From positions 1 through 43,177 of the forward strand of contig CAKTXH010000007.1 in assembly GCA_934630975.1 (NCBI GenBank): a stretch of DNA of 43,177 nt. Direction: 5' to 3'. The stretch comes from an uncultured Clostridia bacterium. GTDB lineage: Bacteria; Bacillota; Clostridia; Christensenellales; Aristaeellaceae. Below, in pieces: positions 29,799-38,719 of the stretch. The translations under genes were made by a program, and so were the position numbers. The stretch's first letter is position 1. Each line of letters opens with the position of its first letter. The notes below the pieces were generated by a model. The model had not been told where the DNA came from, searched no databases, and saw nothing but the letters and a program-made list of their open reading frames with translations.

Positions 29799-32700
29799 AC
29801 AGCGAATCCTCGCCGAGCAGCACGCCGTCGCTGAGCGCCTTTTTCTCCTCCTGAAGCAGCACAATGCGCTCCTCGATGGTGCCGGAGGCAATCAGCGAAA
29901 ACACCTGTACGCCCTTCGTCTGCCCGATGCGGTAGGCGCGGTCGGTCGCCTGATTCTGCGCCGCCGTGTTCCACCACGGATCGTAATGGATCACCACGTC
30001 CGCGCCGACGAGGTTCAGGCCCGTGCCGCCCGCCTTGAGCGAAATCAGGAAGACGGGCACGTCGCCGCCGTTGAACTGCTCGACCAGCGCCATGCGCTCG
30101 GTTTTGCCCGTTTCGCCCGTCAGTTTGAGCGTTTCAAACCCGGCTTCGTGCAGCGCGTCCTCCAGCAAGGCGAGCATCGACGTAAACTGCGAAAAGATCA
30201 GCATGCGGTGCCCCTGCGCGGCCAGATCGCGCGCCAGTTCGAGCAGTTGATCCAGCTTGCCGCTGCCGGAGGCATAGCCTTCCAGGCAGAGCCGCGGGTC
30301 GCAGCAGAGCTGCCTGAGCCGCGTCAGCCCCGCCAAAAGCTTCATGCGTCCCTGCGGGTCGGCCAGCTCGCTTTCCGCCTCCTGCATCAGCTTTTCGGCG
30401 TAGGCGTGGTAGACTTTCGCCTGCCCCGGCGTCATCTCGCTGGTCATCACGGTTTCAATCTTATCCGGCAGGTCGTTCAGCACGTCTTTCTTCATGCGCC
30501 GCAGGATGAACGGCGCGACCATCAAATGCAGGTTTTGGCGCGCCTGCTCGTCCGCCTCCTGCACAATCGGCGCTTCAAACCGCTCCCGGAAGCGCTTATA
30601 GGTATGCAGATAGCCCGGCATCAGGAAATCGAAGATCGACCAAAGCTCGCTCAGCCGGTTTTCAATCGGCGTGCCGGTCAGCGCAAAGCGATGTTCCGCG
30701 CGGAGCGTCTTAACCGCCTTCGCCGCCTGAGACGCGGCGTTTTTGATGTTCTGCGCCTCGTCGAGCAGCACGTGCGTCAGCGGCTTATCCTGATAGGCGA
30801 GCACGTCCCGGCGGAGCTGATCGTAAGAAGTGATCAAAAGCCCTTCGCGCCAATCCTCAATCTGCTTCTGCCGGGCGGCCGCCGTGCCCAGCAGCGCCGC
30901 GCAGGGCAGATCGGGCGCGAACCGCGCCGCTTCGCTGCGCCAGTTGAGCTGGAGCGACGCGGGGCAGACCACCAGCGCGCATACCCGCTCCCCGCGCTCC
31001 ATTTCGCGCAGAAGCAGCGCCAGCGCCTGCACCGTCTTGCCCAAGCCCATGTCGTCCGCCAAAATGCCGCCGAAGCCCGCGTCGCTGAGCGCGCTCAGCC
31101 ACGAAAGGCCGGTTTTCTGATAGGCGCGCAGTTCGGCGTGCAGCGCGCGCGGCGGCTCGACCTGCGTTTTCTGCGCGTCCTCCAGCCGCCGCATCCATTC
31201 GCTCAGCGCCCTGGGCATATCCAGCGAAACGCCTTTGCGCTGCGCGAGCGCCTGTTCCAGATACATCGCCCGTTCGAGCGGCATTTCGCCGCCCCGCTGC
31301 GCCGCCTCCGCGTCCAGCCCGGCGCTGTCGAGCACCTTCCCGAGCTGCGCCGCCTGATCGAGCGCCTCCTCCGAGAGGAACGCGCCGTTTTTCAGCCGCA
31401 CATATCTTCGCTTTTGGCGATACGCCGCGTATGCCGCATCCAGATCCGCCTGCGTCAGCCCGCCCAGATCCGCGTGAACGAGCAGCTTCGCGCCCTGCCG
31501 CTGCATGCCGAAGGTGATGGCGCGCGGCGCTTTCACGTTCATCCGCGCCAGACGGTCGGAGACCAGCACCTCGCCGACGGCGTCCAGCTCGTGCAGGCGC
31601 TCCGTCAGCAGCTCGTAACGCGCGTCGTCGTCGCCGTTAAAGGCATATTCCCACTCGGCCCGCCGCTCAGGAAAGAGCGCCTTCACCCGCGCCATCGCCT
31701 GATTCTCCCGGAACGTATCCCGCCGGATGTGCGCCGCGTCCTCGCCGGGGTGCACCCGCGCCGCGCCGTAATCCCACTCCGGGCGGCAGAGCAGCGCGTC
31801 TTCCTCGTCTACATCCACGTAAAACCGGGCGGTCATCCCCATCGGCGTGTGGCGCAGCACGGTTTCGCGCCCCTTGACCACCGTTGCCCGCGAAGGCGCG
31901 ATGATCTGCGCGCAGACGGGGGCAATCTGCTTGGCTCCGATCGTCAGCCCCTCCGGGCGTTCCGCCGCGGCGCGCAGCAGCGCCTCCACCCGGCGGAAAT
32001 CCGCCCCGAACGCGCAGACCACGCCCGTCGGCAGAAATTCGTATGCGCCGGTCTGCCCCAGCGCCACATGCTGCGCCCGGACGTGCAGCTTCGCGCCCTT
32101 TTTCGCCTCTTCGAGCGCCACGGCGGGCGTGATTTCGCCCGTCCGCACCCCTGCGCGAACCGGGTTTTCGCCTTCCCGTTTCAGCTCGACTTCGCGGCCT
32201 GACAGCAGACGCATGGTCTGATCCAGCATCGCGCCGGAGAGCGGAAACGCCTGCACATTCCGCCTGGGCACCGCCTGCGCCAGCAGCAAAACATGATCCA
32301 GCAGCGGCAGATCCCGCTCGTCCACCGCCTCGCGGTCATGGGCGAACGCCAGCCCCTTGCCATAGGCATAATGCTCTCCATAACGGACGCGCTGGGCGAA
32401 ATCCCACGGGTTGCGGACGATATACGCCCGCGCGCCTTCCCGGCCAACCTTCAGCTCCAGCGCTACGTCGTGGATATCCAGATGTTCCAAAACGGGGTAC
32501 AGGCGGATCTTGTGCTCCTCCGGCTGCGCGGCAGGCATCCGCGCCTTTTCGCTCAACTGGATTAACTGATTGACGAAGGCTTCGTTCTCGCGCTCCTCTC
32601 TCTCTTTTCTTCTCCGCTCGTATTCCTGCTGCTGCCTTTCCAGCTCGCGCCGATATTCCAGCCGGCTCAGGTTCTCGATGATCAGCGCGGCGATGTGCTT

Positions 32701-32940
32701 GCAGGGCGTTTTCGTGCGCTCAAACGCCGGGCAGGTGCAGCCGCCCACGATCTGCGTCCCCTTCTCTTTGTACCACGTTTGGTATACGTCGTATCGGCCG
32801 TGCACTCTGGCCGTATAGCGCACGCCGTCCGGCTCGTTCTCCTCGTAGATGGAAAGCACATTGCCGTTACGCACGTATTCAAGCGCCCGCTTCATCGTCG
32901 CCGCGCTGTCCACCATCTGGTAAACGTCTTCCATTCGCAT
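29755..32940 (-). CDS. SWIM zinc-finger SNF2/HepA-type helicase
   Basis: 1061 aa. N-terminal SWIM zinc finger with CTCPAFERTKTPCKHIAAL near 75-95 (CxC...CxH). A Glu/Arg-rich coiled stretch follows, then a long middle region and the SNF2 ATPase: ILADDMGLGKTVQALALL (motif I), DEAQNIKN (II), LTGTPIENRLSELWSIFDFL (III), LIFSQFTSMLALLEDAL (IV), SLKAGGTGLNLVGAD (V) and ATDRAYRIGQTKGV (VI). It likely translocates on double-stranded DNA, remodelling protein-DNA complexes or RNA polymerase. The exact role is unknown. The ATG at 32940 has AGGA 6 nt and GGAGG 12 nt upstream. The stop overlaps the convergent SSP411-like gene. Confidence 0.93.
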   Translation of the reverse strand: MRMEDVYQMVDSAATMKRALEYVRNGNVLSIYEENEPDGVRYTARVHGRYDVYQTWYKEKGTQIVGGCTCPAFERTKTPCKHIAALIIENLSRLEYRRELERQQQEYERRRKEREERENEAFVNQLIQLSEKARMPAAQPEEHKIRLYPVLEHLDIHDVALELKVGREGARAYIVRNPWDFAQRVRYGEHYAYGKGLAFAHDREAVDERDLPLLDHVLLLAQAVPRRNVQAFPLSGAMLDQTMRLLSGREVELKREGENPVRAGVRTGEITPAVALEEAKKGAKLHVRAQHVALGQTGAYEFLPTGVVCAFGADFRRVEALLRAAAERPEGLTIGAKQIAPVCAQIIAPSRATVVKGRETVLRHTPMGMTARFYVDVDEEDALLCRPEWDYGAARVHPGEDAAHIRRDTFRENQAMARVKALFPERRAEWEYAFNGDDDARYELLTERLHELDAVGEVLVSDRLARMNVKAPRAITFGMQRQGAKLLVHADLGGLTQADLDAAYAAYRQKRRYVRLKNGAFLSEEALDQAAQLGKVLDSAGLDAEAAQRGGEMPLERAMYLEQALAQRKGVSLDMPRALSEWMRRLEDAQKTQVEPPRALHAELRAYQKTGLSWLSALSDAGFGGILADDMGLGKTVQALALLLREMERGERVCALVVCPASLQLNWRSEAARFAPDLPCAALLGTAAARQKQIEDWREGLLITSYDQLRRDVLAYQDKPLTHVLLDEAQNIKNAASQAAKAVKTLRAEHRFALTGTPIENRLSELWSIFDFLMPGYLHTYKRFRERFEAPIVQEADEQARQNLHLMVAPFILRRMKKDVLNDLPDKIETVMTSEMTPGQAKVYHAYAEKLMQEAESELADPQGRMKLLAGLTRLRQLCCDPRLCLEGYASGSGKLDQLLELARDLAAQGHRMLIFSQFTSMLALLEDALHEAGFETLKLTGETGKTERMALVEQFNGGDVPVFLISLKAGGTGLNLVGADVVIHYDPWWNTAAQNQATDRAYRIGQTKGVQVFSLIASGTIEERIVLLQEEKKALSDGVLLGEDSLFTVDAAALREILRG

Positions 32941-32973
32941 CGCAGTTCCTATCCTCCGCATCGTATTGGTTTC

Positions 32974-32982
32974 ATTATAGCA
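32974..32982 (-). promoter_or_regulatory. Extended -10 promoter of the SNF2 gene
   Basis: Minus strand TGC-TATAAT (complement of 32974-32982), an extended -10. No good -35 is seen. It lies 4 bp from the -35 box of the divergent thpR promoter, so the two probably compete for polymerase. Confidence 0.6.
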
Positions 32983-32985
32983 CAC

Positions 32986-33014
32986 TTGCGCCGCGCACGA
33001 AAACCCGCTACAAT
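32986..33014 (+). promoter_or_regulatory. Promoter of thpR
   Basis: TTGCGC at 32986-32991, 17-nt spacer, TACAAT at 33009-33014. Confidence 0.75.
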
Positions 33015-33047
33015 GGTTTCATCTGAAATGAACAGGAGATTTAAGTC

Positions 33048-33596
33048 ATGCGTCTGTTTTACGGTCTTTCCCTGCCCGAAATCATCCGCGCGGAAGCCGC
33101 CCGCGCCGCCCATGTTGCCGAAGCGATGATGCCGGGCCGATACGGCGATCCCGCCAATTACCACATCACGCTGGCGTTTTTGGGCGAGGTCGCGCCCGAG
33201 CGGCTGGGCGACGCGCAGGCGATTCTGGCCGCGCATGCGCGCCAAACGCCCGCGCCGACGATCACGCTGGGGCAGGCGGATTATTTCGGCCGCGCAGAAA
33301 ACGCCATTCTGATTCTGCGCGCGCAGAGCGCCCCGCCGCTGGACGCGCTGCACGGTGCGCTGATTGCCGCTTTGCAGGCGGATGGCCTGCCCGCCGACCC
33401 CGGCCCGTTCGTCCCGCACATCACCCTCGCCCGTCACGCCCAAACCGCGCCGGAAGCGCTGAAAGCCGCCGCGCCGCGTCCGCTCTGCTTTGTGCCCAAG
33501 GCGGCGCACGTCTTTCTGAGTGCGCGGGACGAGTCCGGCGCACTGCGCTATACGCCGCTCTTCGAGGCCGATTTCGCTCCTTTTGTTTCGCTGTGA
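33048..33596 (+). CDS. thpR: RNA 2',3'-cyclic phosphodiesterase
   Basis: 182 aa, normal for the 2H phosphoesterase (LigT) family. Two HxT motifs, YHITLAFLG near 38-46 and FVPHITLAR near 122-130, form the active site. MRLFYGLSLP at the start and ENAILILRA in the middle match the family. It opens 2',3'-cyclic phosphates on RNA ends to 2'-phosphates and can act in RNA repair. In vitro ligase activity is known but its cell role is unclear. AGGAG lies 9 nt upstream of the ATG. Divergent from the SNF2 gene. Confidence 0.93.
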   Translation: MRLFYGLSLPEIIRAEAARAAHVAEAMMPGRYGDPANYHITLAFLGEVAPERLGDAQAILAAHARQTPAPTITLGQADYFGRAENAILILRAQSAPPLDALHGALIAALQADGLPADPGPFVPHITLARHAQTAPEALKAAAPRPLCFVPKAAHVFLSARDESGALRYTPLFEADFAPFVSL

Positions 33597-33617
33597 CGCG
33601 TGTTTATTAAAATTCGC

Positions 33618-33646
33618 TTGACAAATGTTACAAGTCGTAATAAAAT
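33618..33646 (+). promoter_or_regulatory. Promoter of the peptidoglycan-binding protein gene
   Basis: TTGACA at 33618-33623, 17-nt spacer, TAAAAT at 33641-33646. Confidence 0.85.
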
Positions 33647-33683
33647 AGTCACATACTTGAAATGAAAGGAGACGCATGCCCAT

Positions 33684-35354
33684 ATGTCATTTCGTGCGTC
33701 TAACAAAAGATGGATCGCGGCGCTTTCCGCCGCTTTGATGGTATGCGTCTGTGCCGGCGCGTACGCGCAGAATTACAGCCTTGGCGACGAGGCGGATGAA
33801 ATCGCGACGATTCAAACCGCGCTTAAACAGCTCAAGCTGTACAGCGCCGGCATCACCGGTCACTACGGCGAAAAGACGGAAGCCGCCGTCAAGAAATTCC
33901 AGAAGAAATACGCGCTTGAGGATAACGGCGTGGTGAACGAGGAGACCCGCGCGGCGCTCTATGAAGCCGCGGGCATCACCTATACCGCCTCCTCCGGCAG
34001 CTCTTCCTCTTCTTCGAGCAGCAGCTCCTCCACCGTGTCGGACAGCTCCATTCTCCGTTACGGCACGCGCAGCGACGAAGTGATGAAGCTCCAGCAGAAT
34101 CTGACCACGCTCGGCCTGTATTCCGGCACGATCAGCGGCCATTACGGCAGCATCACCGAAGCCGCGGTCATGAATTTCCAGCGCAAGAACGGCCTTTCCG
34201 CCGACGGCATTGCGGGCGCGAAGACGCTGGCCAAGATTGAGGAAAAGGTGAACGGCTCTTCTTCGTCCTCCTCTTCTTCCTCCTCGAGCGGTTCTTCGTC
34301 CTCGTCGAGCAGCTCGTCCTCTTCTTCGAGCACCCTGCTCAAATACGGCACGCAGTCGGAAGCCGTGCGCACCCTTCAGCAGAACCTCAAGACGCTGGGC
34401 TACTACACCGGCTCCGTCACCGGCAACTTTGGCCGCCTGACGAAGGAAGCCGTCTATAACTTCCAGAAGGCCAACGGCCTTTCCGCCGACGGCATTGCGG
34501 GCGCGAAGACGCTTTCCGCCATCACCGGCAAGCTTTCCGGCAGCAGCAACAGCAATAGCGGCAGCTCGAACAGCGGCAGTTCGAATTCAAGCAGCAGCAA
34601 TTCGAGCAGTTCCGACAGCAGTACCTCTTCCCTGCTGAACACGAGCGTCATGCTCCAGCAGGGCTCCTCTGGCAGCGAGGTGCTCAAGCTGCAAAACATG
34701 CTGACCACGCTGGGCTTCTACACCGGCAACAAGACCGGCAACTTCGGCGCGCTGACCGCCGACGCGGTTATGGCCTATCAGAAATCCAAGGGGCTGACGG
34801 CGGACGGCATCGCGGGCAAGAAGACGCTCGCCGCCATCAACGCGGATTACACCGGCAACAGCAACGGCGGCAACAGCAGCAATAACAGCGGCAGCGACGG
34901 CACCACCTCGCCGAGCGCGCAGGTGGCCGGCAACGTCCGCTATGAAAACTTCTACAACTGGCGGCGCAACTACGCCAACGGCGAATACTGCACGGTGTAT
35001 GATTTCTCCACCGGCTATTCCTGGAAACTGCGCATCATGAGCAAGGACGCGCATATGGACGCCGAACCCGCCACGGCGGAGGACACGGCCATCATGCTCA
35101 AGGCCTTCGGCGGCAAGACGACGTGGACGCCGAAAGCGGTTTGGGTCACCTTCTCGGATGGCAAGACCTACATCGGCTCGACCCACGACGTGCCGCACTC
35201 CCCGCAGCACCTGACCAGCAACAACTTCAACGGCCACCTGTGCGTGCACTTCCCGATCTCGATGGATAAGGCCAAGAGCATCGGCCCGTATGCCACGAGC
35301 CATCAGGAGGCCATCAACGAAGGCTGGGCCGCCACGCAGAAACTCAAATACTAA
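33684..35354 (+). CDS. Secreted protein with four peptidoglycan-binding repeats and polyserine linkers
   Basis: 556 aa. Signal peptide to about 28 (AYA-QN). Four PG_binding_1 repeats at about 35-92, 122-180, 215-275 and 325-385, each with a YSGTISGHYGSITEAAVMNFQ-type core (shorter than 20 quoted parts: GHYG, AAV, FQ) and ADGIAGAKTL end. They are joined by linkers of Ser, Gly and Asn. The last 155 residues form another domain with HDVPHSP, NNFNGHLCVHF and a later SHQEAI, where His and Cys are arranged like a hydrolase or transpeptidase site, though it is not a standard YkuD. It should sit on the wall outside the cell. The ribosome site fits an upstream out-of-frame ATG better than this start. 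A terminator follows. Confidence 0.88.
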   Translation: MSFRASNKRWIAALSAALMVCVCAGAYAQNYSLGDEADEIATIQTALKQLKLYSAGITGHYGEKTEAAVKKFQKKYALEDNGVVNEETRAALYEAAGITYTASSGSSSSSSSSSSSTVSDSSILRYGTRSDEVMKLQQNLTTLGLYSGTISGHYGSITEAAVMNFQRKNGLSADGIAGAKTLAKIEEKVNGSSSSSSSSSSSGSSSSSSSSSSSSSTLLKYGTQSEAVRTLQQNLKTLGYYTGSVTGNFGRLTKEAVYNFQKANGLSADGIAGAKTLSAITGKLSGSSNSNSGSSNSGSSNSSSSNSSSSDSSTSSLLNTSVMLQQGSSGSEVLKLQNMLTTLGFYTGNKTGNFGALTADAVMAYQKSKGLTADGIAGKKTLAAINADYTGNSNGGNSSNNSGSDGTTSPSAQVAGNVRYENFYNWRRNYANGEYCTVYDFSTGYSWKLRIMSKDAHMDAEPATAEDTAIMLKAFGGKTTWTPKAVWVTFSDGKTYIGSTHDVPHSPQHLTSNNFNGHLCVHFPISMDKAKSIGPYATSHQEAINEGWAATQKLKY

Positions 35355-35376
35355 GGAATGAATAAGGACTGAAAGC

Positions 35377-35407
35377 AGAGATTGCCGTTCGCGGCAGTCT
35401 CTTTTTT
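35377..35407 (+). terminator. Terminator after the peptidoglycan-binding protein gene
   Basis: AGAGATTGCCG-TTCG-CGGCAGTCTCT with T residues after. One G-T-type mismatch in the stem. Confidence 0.9.
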
Positions 35408-35417
35408 CTTTGCCCAT

Positions 35418-35446
35418 TTGCAGTTTAGCGCTCAACATGATATAAT
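35418..35446 (+). promoter_or_regulatory. Promoter of the LacI-family regulator
   Basis: TTGCAG at 35418-35423, 17-nt spacer, TATAAT at 35441-35446. A weak palindrome-like stretch TTTAGCGCTCAA lies in the spacer and might be an operator (autoregulation), but this is only suggestive. Confidence 0.8.
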
Positions 35447-35479
35447 AAACCCATCATTCAATTCAGGGAGGGCTTGCCT

Positions 35480-36496
35480 ATGGCCACGATGAAGGATATC
35501 GCCAATCTCGTCGGCGTCAGCCTGACGACGGTTTCCAATGTCGTTCACGGCAATTATGACCGCGTTTCCCCGCAGACGGTGCAGCGGATTCTCGACGCGA
35601 TTGAACAGCTTCATTACGTGCCCAACATGTCCGCGCGCGCGCTGGTGAGCCACTCCTCCCGCATCATCGCCTATGTCGATACCCACAGCCCGCAGGAAAC
35701 CTACGCGGGCAACGGCTTTGCGGGCGTGATGCTCTCCGGGCTGGAGAGCGTCGTCACCGATCACGGCTATTTCCTGATGATGCGCCGCGGCACGGACGAG
35801 GACGTGCTGCGCCTGATGCTCAACAACTGGAACCCGGACGGCGTGATCTTTAAAGACCGCGTGCCTCAGAGCCTTGTGGATTTCGTCAAAAAGCAGGGCA
35901 AGCCGTGCGTGACCATCAACACCTATCTCGACGATCCCACGCTCATTCAGGTGCGCGCCGAGGATCGCCGGGGCGGTTATCTGGCCGCCAAACACCTGAT
36001 CGAGCTGGGTCACCGGGATATTCTGTTCATCGGCGCGGTGCACTGCGGCTTCATGAACAACGACCAGCGCTATGCGGGCTACTGCGACGCGCTGGAAGAA
36101 GCCGGAATCGCGCCGAACCCGGAGAACCCGATTACGAATCTCTTCCCTTTCAAAGCCGAGCGCGGCATTGCGCTGGGGCGGCAGCTCGCCGCGCGGCGGG
36201 ATTTCACGGGCATCTGCGTCAGCGGCGACCAGTACGCCGCCGCCGTCATCACGGGGCTGCGCGAGGGCGGCGCGCACGTGCCCGAGGATATTTCCGTCGT
36301 CGGGTTTGACGACGTGGATATTGCGCGGATGACCTTCCCGCCGCTGACCACCGTTCATCAGGATGGCATCGGCAAGGGCCGCCGTGCCGCGGAAGCGATT
36401 TTCGCCCTCATCGACGGCGAAAACCCCGACCCGAAGGATTTCAATCTGCCGGTGGAGCTGGTGGTTCGGGGGACGACAGCGCCTGTTCGTCCTTAA
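35480..36496 (+). CDS. LacI-family transcriptional regulator
   Basis: 338 aa. The N-terminal helix-turn-helix is TMKDIANLVGVSLTTVSNV (residues 3-21), with the hinge helix region VPNMSARAL. A periplasmic-binding-type effector domain follows: LIELGHRDILFIG near 175-187, CVSGDQYAAAVITGLREGG and ISVVGFDDVDIARM, ending LPVELVVRGTT. It likely represses a sugar-use gene set, but no adjacent transport or catabolic operon is in the window, so its target and sugar are unknown. AGGGAGG precedes the ATG. Confidence 0.95.
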   Translation: MATMKDIANLVGVSLTTVSNVVHGNYDRVSPQTVQRILDAIEQLHYVPNMSARALVSHSSRIIAYVDTHSPQETYAGNGFAGVMLSGLESVVTDHGYFLMMRRGTDEDVLRLMLNNWNPDGVIFKDRVPQSLVDFVKKQGKPCVTINTYLDDPTLIQVRAEDRRGGYLAAKHLIELGHRDILFIGAVHCGFMNNDQRYAGYCDALEEAGIAPNPENPITNLFPFKAERGIALGRQLAARRDFTGICVSGDQYAAAVITGLREGGAHVPEDISVVGFDDVDIARMTFPPLTTVHQDGIGKGRRAAEAIFALIDGENPDPKDFNLPVELVVRGTTAPVRP

Positions 36497-36558
36497 ACCC
36501 GGGTGCAGGGCCGAAGCCCTGCTCGTTTCAGAAGGGAGTATGGGGACTGCAATACAAT

Positions 36559-36600
36559 AAAACGCATGCGTATCTTTCACTGTGTACGCATGCGTTTTCT
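36559..36600. terminator. Bidirectional terminator between LacI and YheO-type genes
   Basis: AAAACGCATGCGTA (36559-36572) pairs with TACGCATGCGTTTT (36585-36598). A residues on one side and T residues on the other suit both convergent genes. Confidence 0.88.
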
Positions 36601-36620
36601 GTTTGATTGAAATATTCGGC

Positions 36621-37274
36621 TCAGTCCTGCACCAGACTCCCCGCCGCTTCGGCTTCCTCCAGCTCGTGCATATACTTGTAGACCGTATAGCGCGAAACGT
36701 TCAGCCGCTCGGCGACAATCGCCACGGATTTCTGATACGTGAACGCGCGGCGCTTGTAGAGCATGCGGATGATGCGCATGCGGTCGGTCTTCTTCATCGC
36801 CTCCGGCTCTTTGCCGACGGCGCTGATGCACTCGCGCAGCAGCTCCTCGAGCTGGCTTCTCGCGTCCTGCATGAGCGTCTGCTGCAAGTCGCCGCTGGTG
36901 GCGGTCAGCTCGCTGAGCATTTGCCCGGCGCGCACCATGTTCGTGATATCCAGATTGATGCCCAGCGCGAAGTGGTAATCCTCGCCGACGATGTTGAACG
37001 TCGAGCTTTTCAGCGTCCGCCCGTCGCGGGAGAGCACAAGCTGGTTGATGTAATCCTTGTTCTGGTAGATGCTCTCGTCGTAATCGCCGATGTCGCCGAA
37101 GATATCCGCCGTCGAACCGACCTCGCGCCCCGTCACCGTGCCGTTGAAAATCGCCAGAATCGGATGACCCGGCCGCGTCATATCGTGCACAATGGTTTCG
37201 CAGTTCGGCCCGAACATCACGGAGATACCGCGCGCCTCGTTTTTCAAAAAGTTGAGCATTTCGTCCCGGTTCAT
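36621..37274 (-). CDS. YheO/DauR-type transcriptional regulator (PAS-like plus helix-turn-helix)
   Basis: 217 aa. The N-terminal YheO-like PAS domain (about 1-115) shows VMFGPNCETIVHDMTRPGHPIL, DYINQLVLSRDGRTLKSSTF and HFALGINLDIT. The C-terminal helix-turn-helix (about 160-210) has RMIRMLYKRRAF-like sequence, SVAIVAERLNVSRYTVYKYMHEL. The family includes DauR, which controls D-arginine use. The ligand here is unknown. GGAGGG lies 7 nt before ATG 37274. It is 122 nt downstream of the glycosyltransferase genes on the same strand, so read-through is possible, but a link is not shown. Confidence 0.9.
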   Translation of the reverse strand: MNRDEMLNFLKNEARGISVMFGPNCETIVHDMTRPGHPILAIFNGTVTGREVGSTADIFGDIGDYDESIYQNKDYINQLVLSRDGRTLKSSTFNIVGEDYHFALGINLDITNMVRAGQMLSELTATSGDLQQTLMQDARSQLEELLRECISAVGKEPEAMKKTDRMRIIRMLYKRRAFTYQKSVAIVAERLNVSRYTVYKYMHELEEAEAAGSLVQD

Positions 37275-37396
37275 GCAAAAGCCCTCCGTCCCGCCAGCGC
37301 GGGTTTTCATTTTGTTTGCTTTTTTATATTGATGACAAACGTTCCGGCAGACCTTCTCTTCGCCGGGAAAAGTGACATTCTGTTGCTTTTAACCCA

Positions 37397-38719
37397 TTAT
37401 ATCACATTTTCGTCCCGTTGGGTATGCCCCAAAGTCAAAATCAGCGCGGCAAGCATCATCAGCGCACAGGCGGAAAGCGGCAGAACCGTCTCCCAATAGC
37501 TGCCCAGCGAGGCCAGTGCGACCAGCGCGCAGATCGGCGCGGCCTTTTTGTTTTTCGCCGCCAGCACGGCGCTCAGGATATCCGCCAGATAGAAATACCG
37601 CTCGTGCATCCGCGGCAGGAAGAACACAATCGCCAGCGGCAGCAGCAGCGCCAGGCGCAGATATCCCTCCCGCGTCAGCCTGCCTGCCCGCTTCACGCCG
37701 CAGGCGACCAGCAGCGCGCACGCGCCGAACGCCAGCGCCATGCCGAAATTGCCGTAGGCGTATACGTCCAGCCCGGTTGTATCCATCAGCGCGAAGAAGC
37801 TCGGCGCGTTGTAGGTCAGGCCGGTATACAGCCCCGTCTGCGCCGTGTAGATGGAAAGCAGCGCGCCGACGCTCTTGCCGCCCAGCAGCGCCGGGAGCGC
37901 CGTCAGCGCCAGTGTGCCCAAAAAGACCAGCGCATCCGAAAGCCGAAGCTTTCGATCCGCCCAGAGCACCGCGACGATGGGCAGGAGAAACACGGCTTGC
38001 AGCTTAAACGCCAGCGACAGCGCGAAGCAGGCCGCCGCGCCTGCGGGCCTGCGATCCAGCGCGAGCGCCAAGCCCCACAGCGCGCAGGCCGCATACAGGC
38101 TGTCGCACTGGGCGAACATGCCGCCGTTGAGCGCCAGCGTCGGCAGCAGCAGCGCCAGCCCGAAGGCGGCGGCGCTCTTTTTGCCGTCCTTCTGCGCCAG
38201 CGTCGCCGCCGCGCCCGCCAGAAACGCATCCCCGATGAAGGAAACCGCCTTCACCGCGTAAAGCGACGGCACGGGCAGCCGCGTGATGAGGAACAGAATA
38301 TACTGATACAGCACGTTGTATTCGCCGATGTTTTGGCGCATGCCCTCGGCGAACGAGCCGCCCGCCAGCCTTTGCAGCCAGTCGGCCAGATAGATATCGT
38401 AATCGCCGGAGGAACGTTCCAAAAAGCTGACCCGCGCCAGCATCGCCGACGCGCAGAGCGCGCACAGCAGCAGCGCGCCGAGCGCGCCCTGCTCGTGTTC
38501 CCGCGCGATTTTCATCGCGAAAACGAGCATTACAGCCAGCGGCAGGCAGAGCAGCGCCGCCGTCGCCGCATGGCGTCCCAGCGCGAGCGAGCGCGTCATC
38601 ATCACGCCCGCAAAGCCGAGCAGCGTCAGCGCGGCGCAGACGATCCGCGCTGCCTTTCCGCAGGGCAGCGCCAGCCAGCCGCGCAGGCGCTCATCCAGCG
38701 CGTCAAGCGTCGCTTTCAC
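37397..38719 (-). CDS. GT-C-type membrane glycosyltransferase paralogue, third gene
   Basis: 440 aa, about ten to twelve helices. SGDYDIYLADWLQRL near 100-114 matches the first-loop acidic motif of GT-C mannosyltransferase-like enzymes. FAQCDSLY, FKLQAVFLLP and FLPRMHERYFYLAD follow in the same order as in the first gene. Probably transfers a sugar from a polyprenyl-phosphate donor outside the membrane. The start is GTG 38719, where GGAGG lies 9 nt upstream, and it overlaps the previous gene by 17 bp. No acceptor can be named. Confidence 0.82.
   Translation of the reverse strand: MKATLDALDERLRGWLALPCGKAARIVCAALTLLGFAGVMMTRSLALGRHAATAALLCLPLAVMLVFAMKIAREHEQGALGALLLCALCASAMLARVSFLERSSGDYDIYLADWLQRLAGGSFAEGMRQNIGEYNVLYQYILFLITRLPVPSLYAVKAVSFIGDAFLAGAAATLAQKDGKKSAAAFGLALLLPTLALNGGMFAQCDSLYAACALWGLALALDRRPAGAAACFALSLAFKLQAVFLLPIVAVLWADRKLRLSDALVFLGTLALTALPALLGGKSVGALLSIYTAQTGLYTGLTYNAPSFFALMDTTGLDVYAYGNFGMALAFGACALLVACGVKRAGRLTREGYLRLALLLPLAIVFFLPRMHERYFYLADILSAVLAAKNKKAAPICALVALASLGSYWETVLPLSACALMMLAALILTLGHTQRDENVI

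Noticed and set aside
29986..32202. 738-codon open frame antisense to the SNF2 gene, and similar long antisense frames at 11141-12949, 14097-16109 and 319-1935
   Set aside because: All mirror well-supported genes in a GC-rich genome, lack ribosome sites and have Arg/His/Gln-rich shadow composition.
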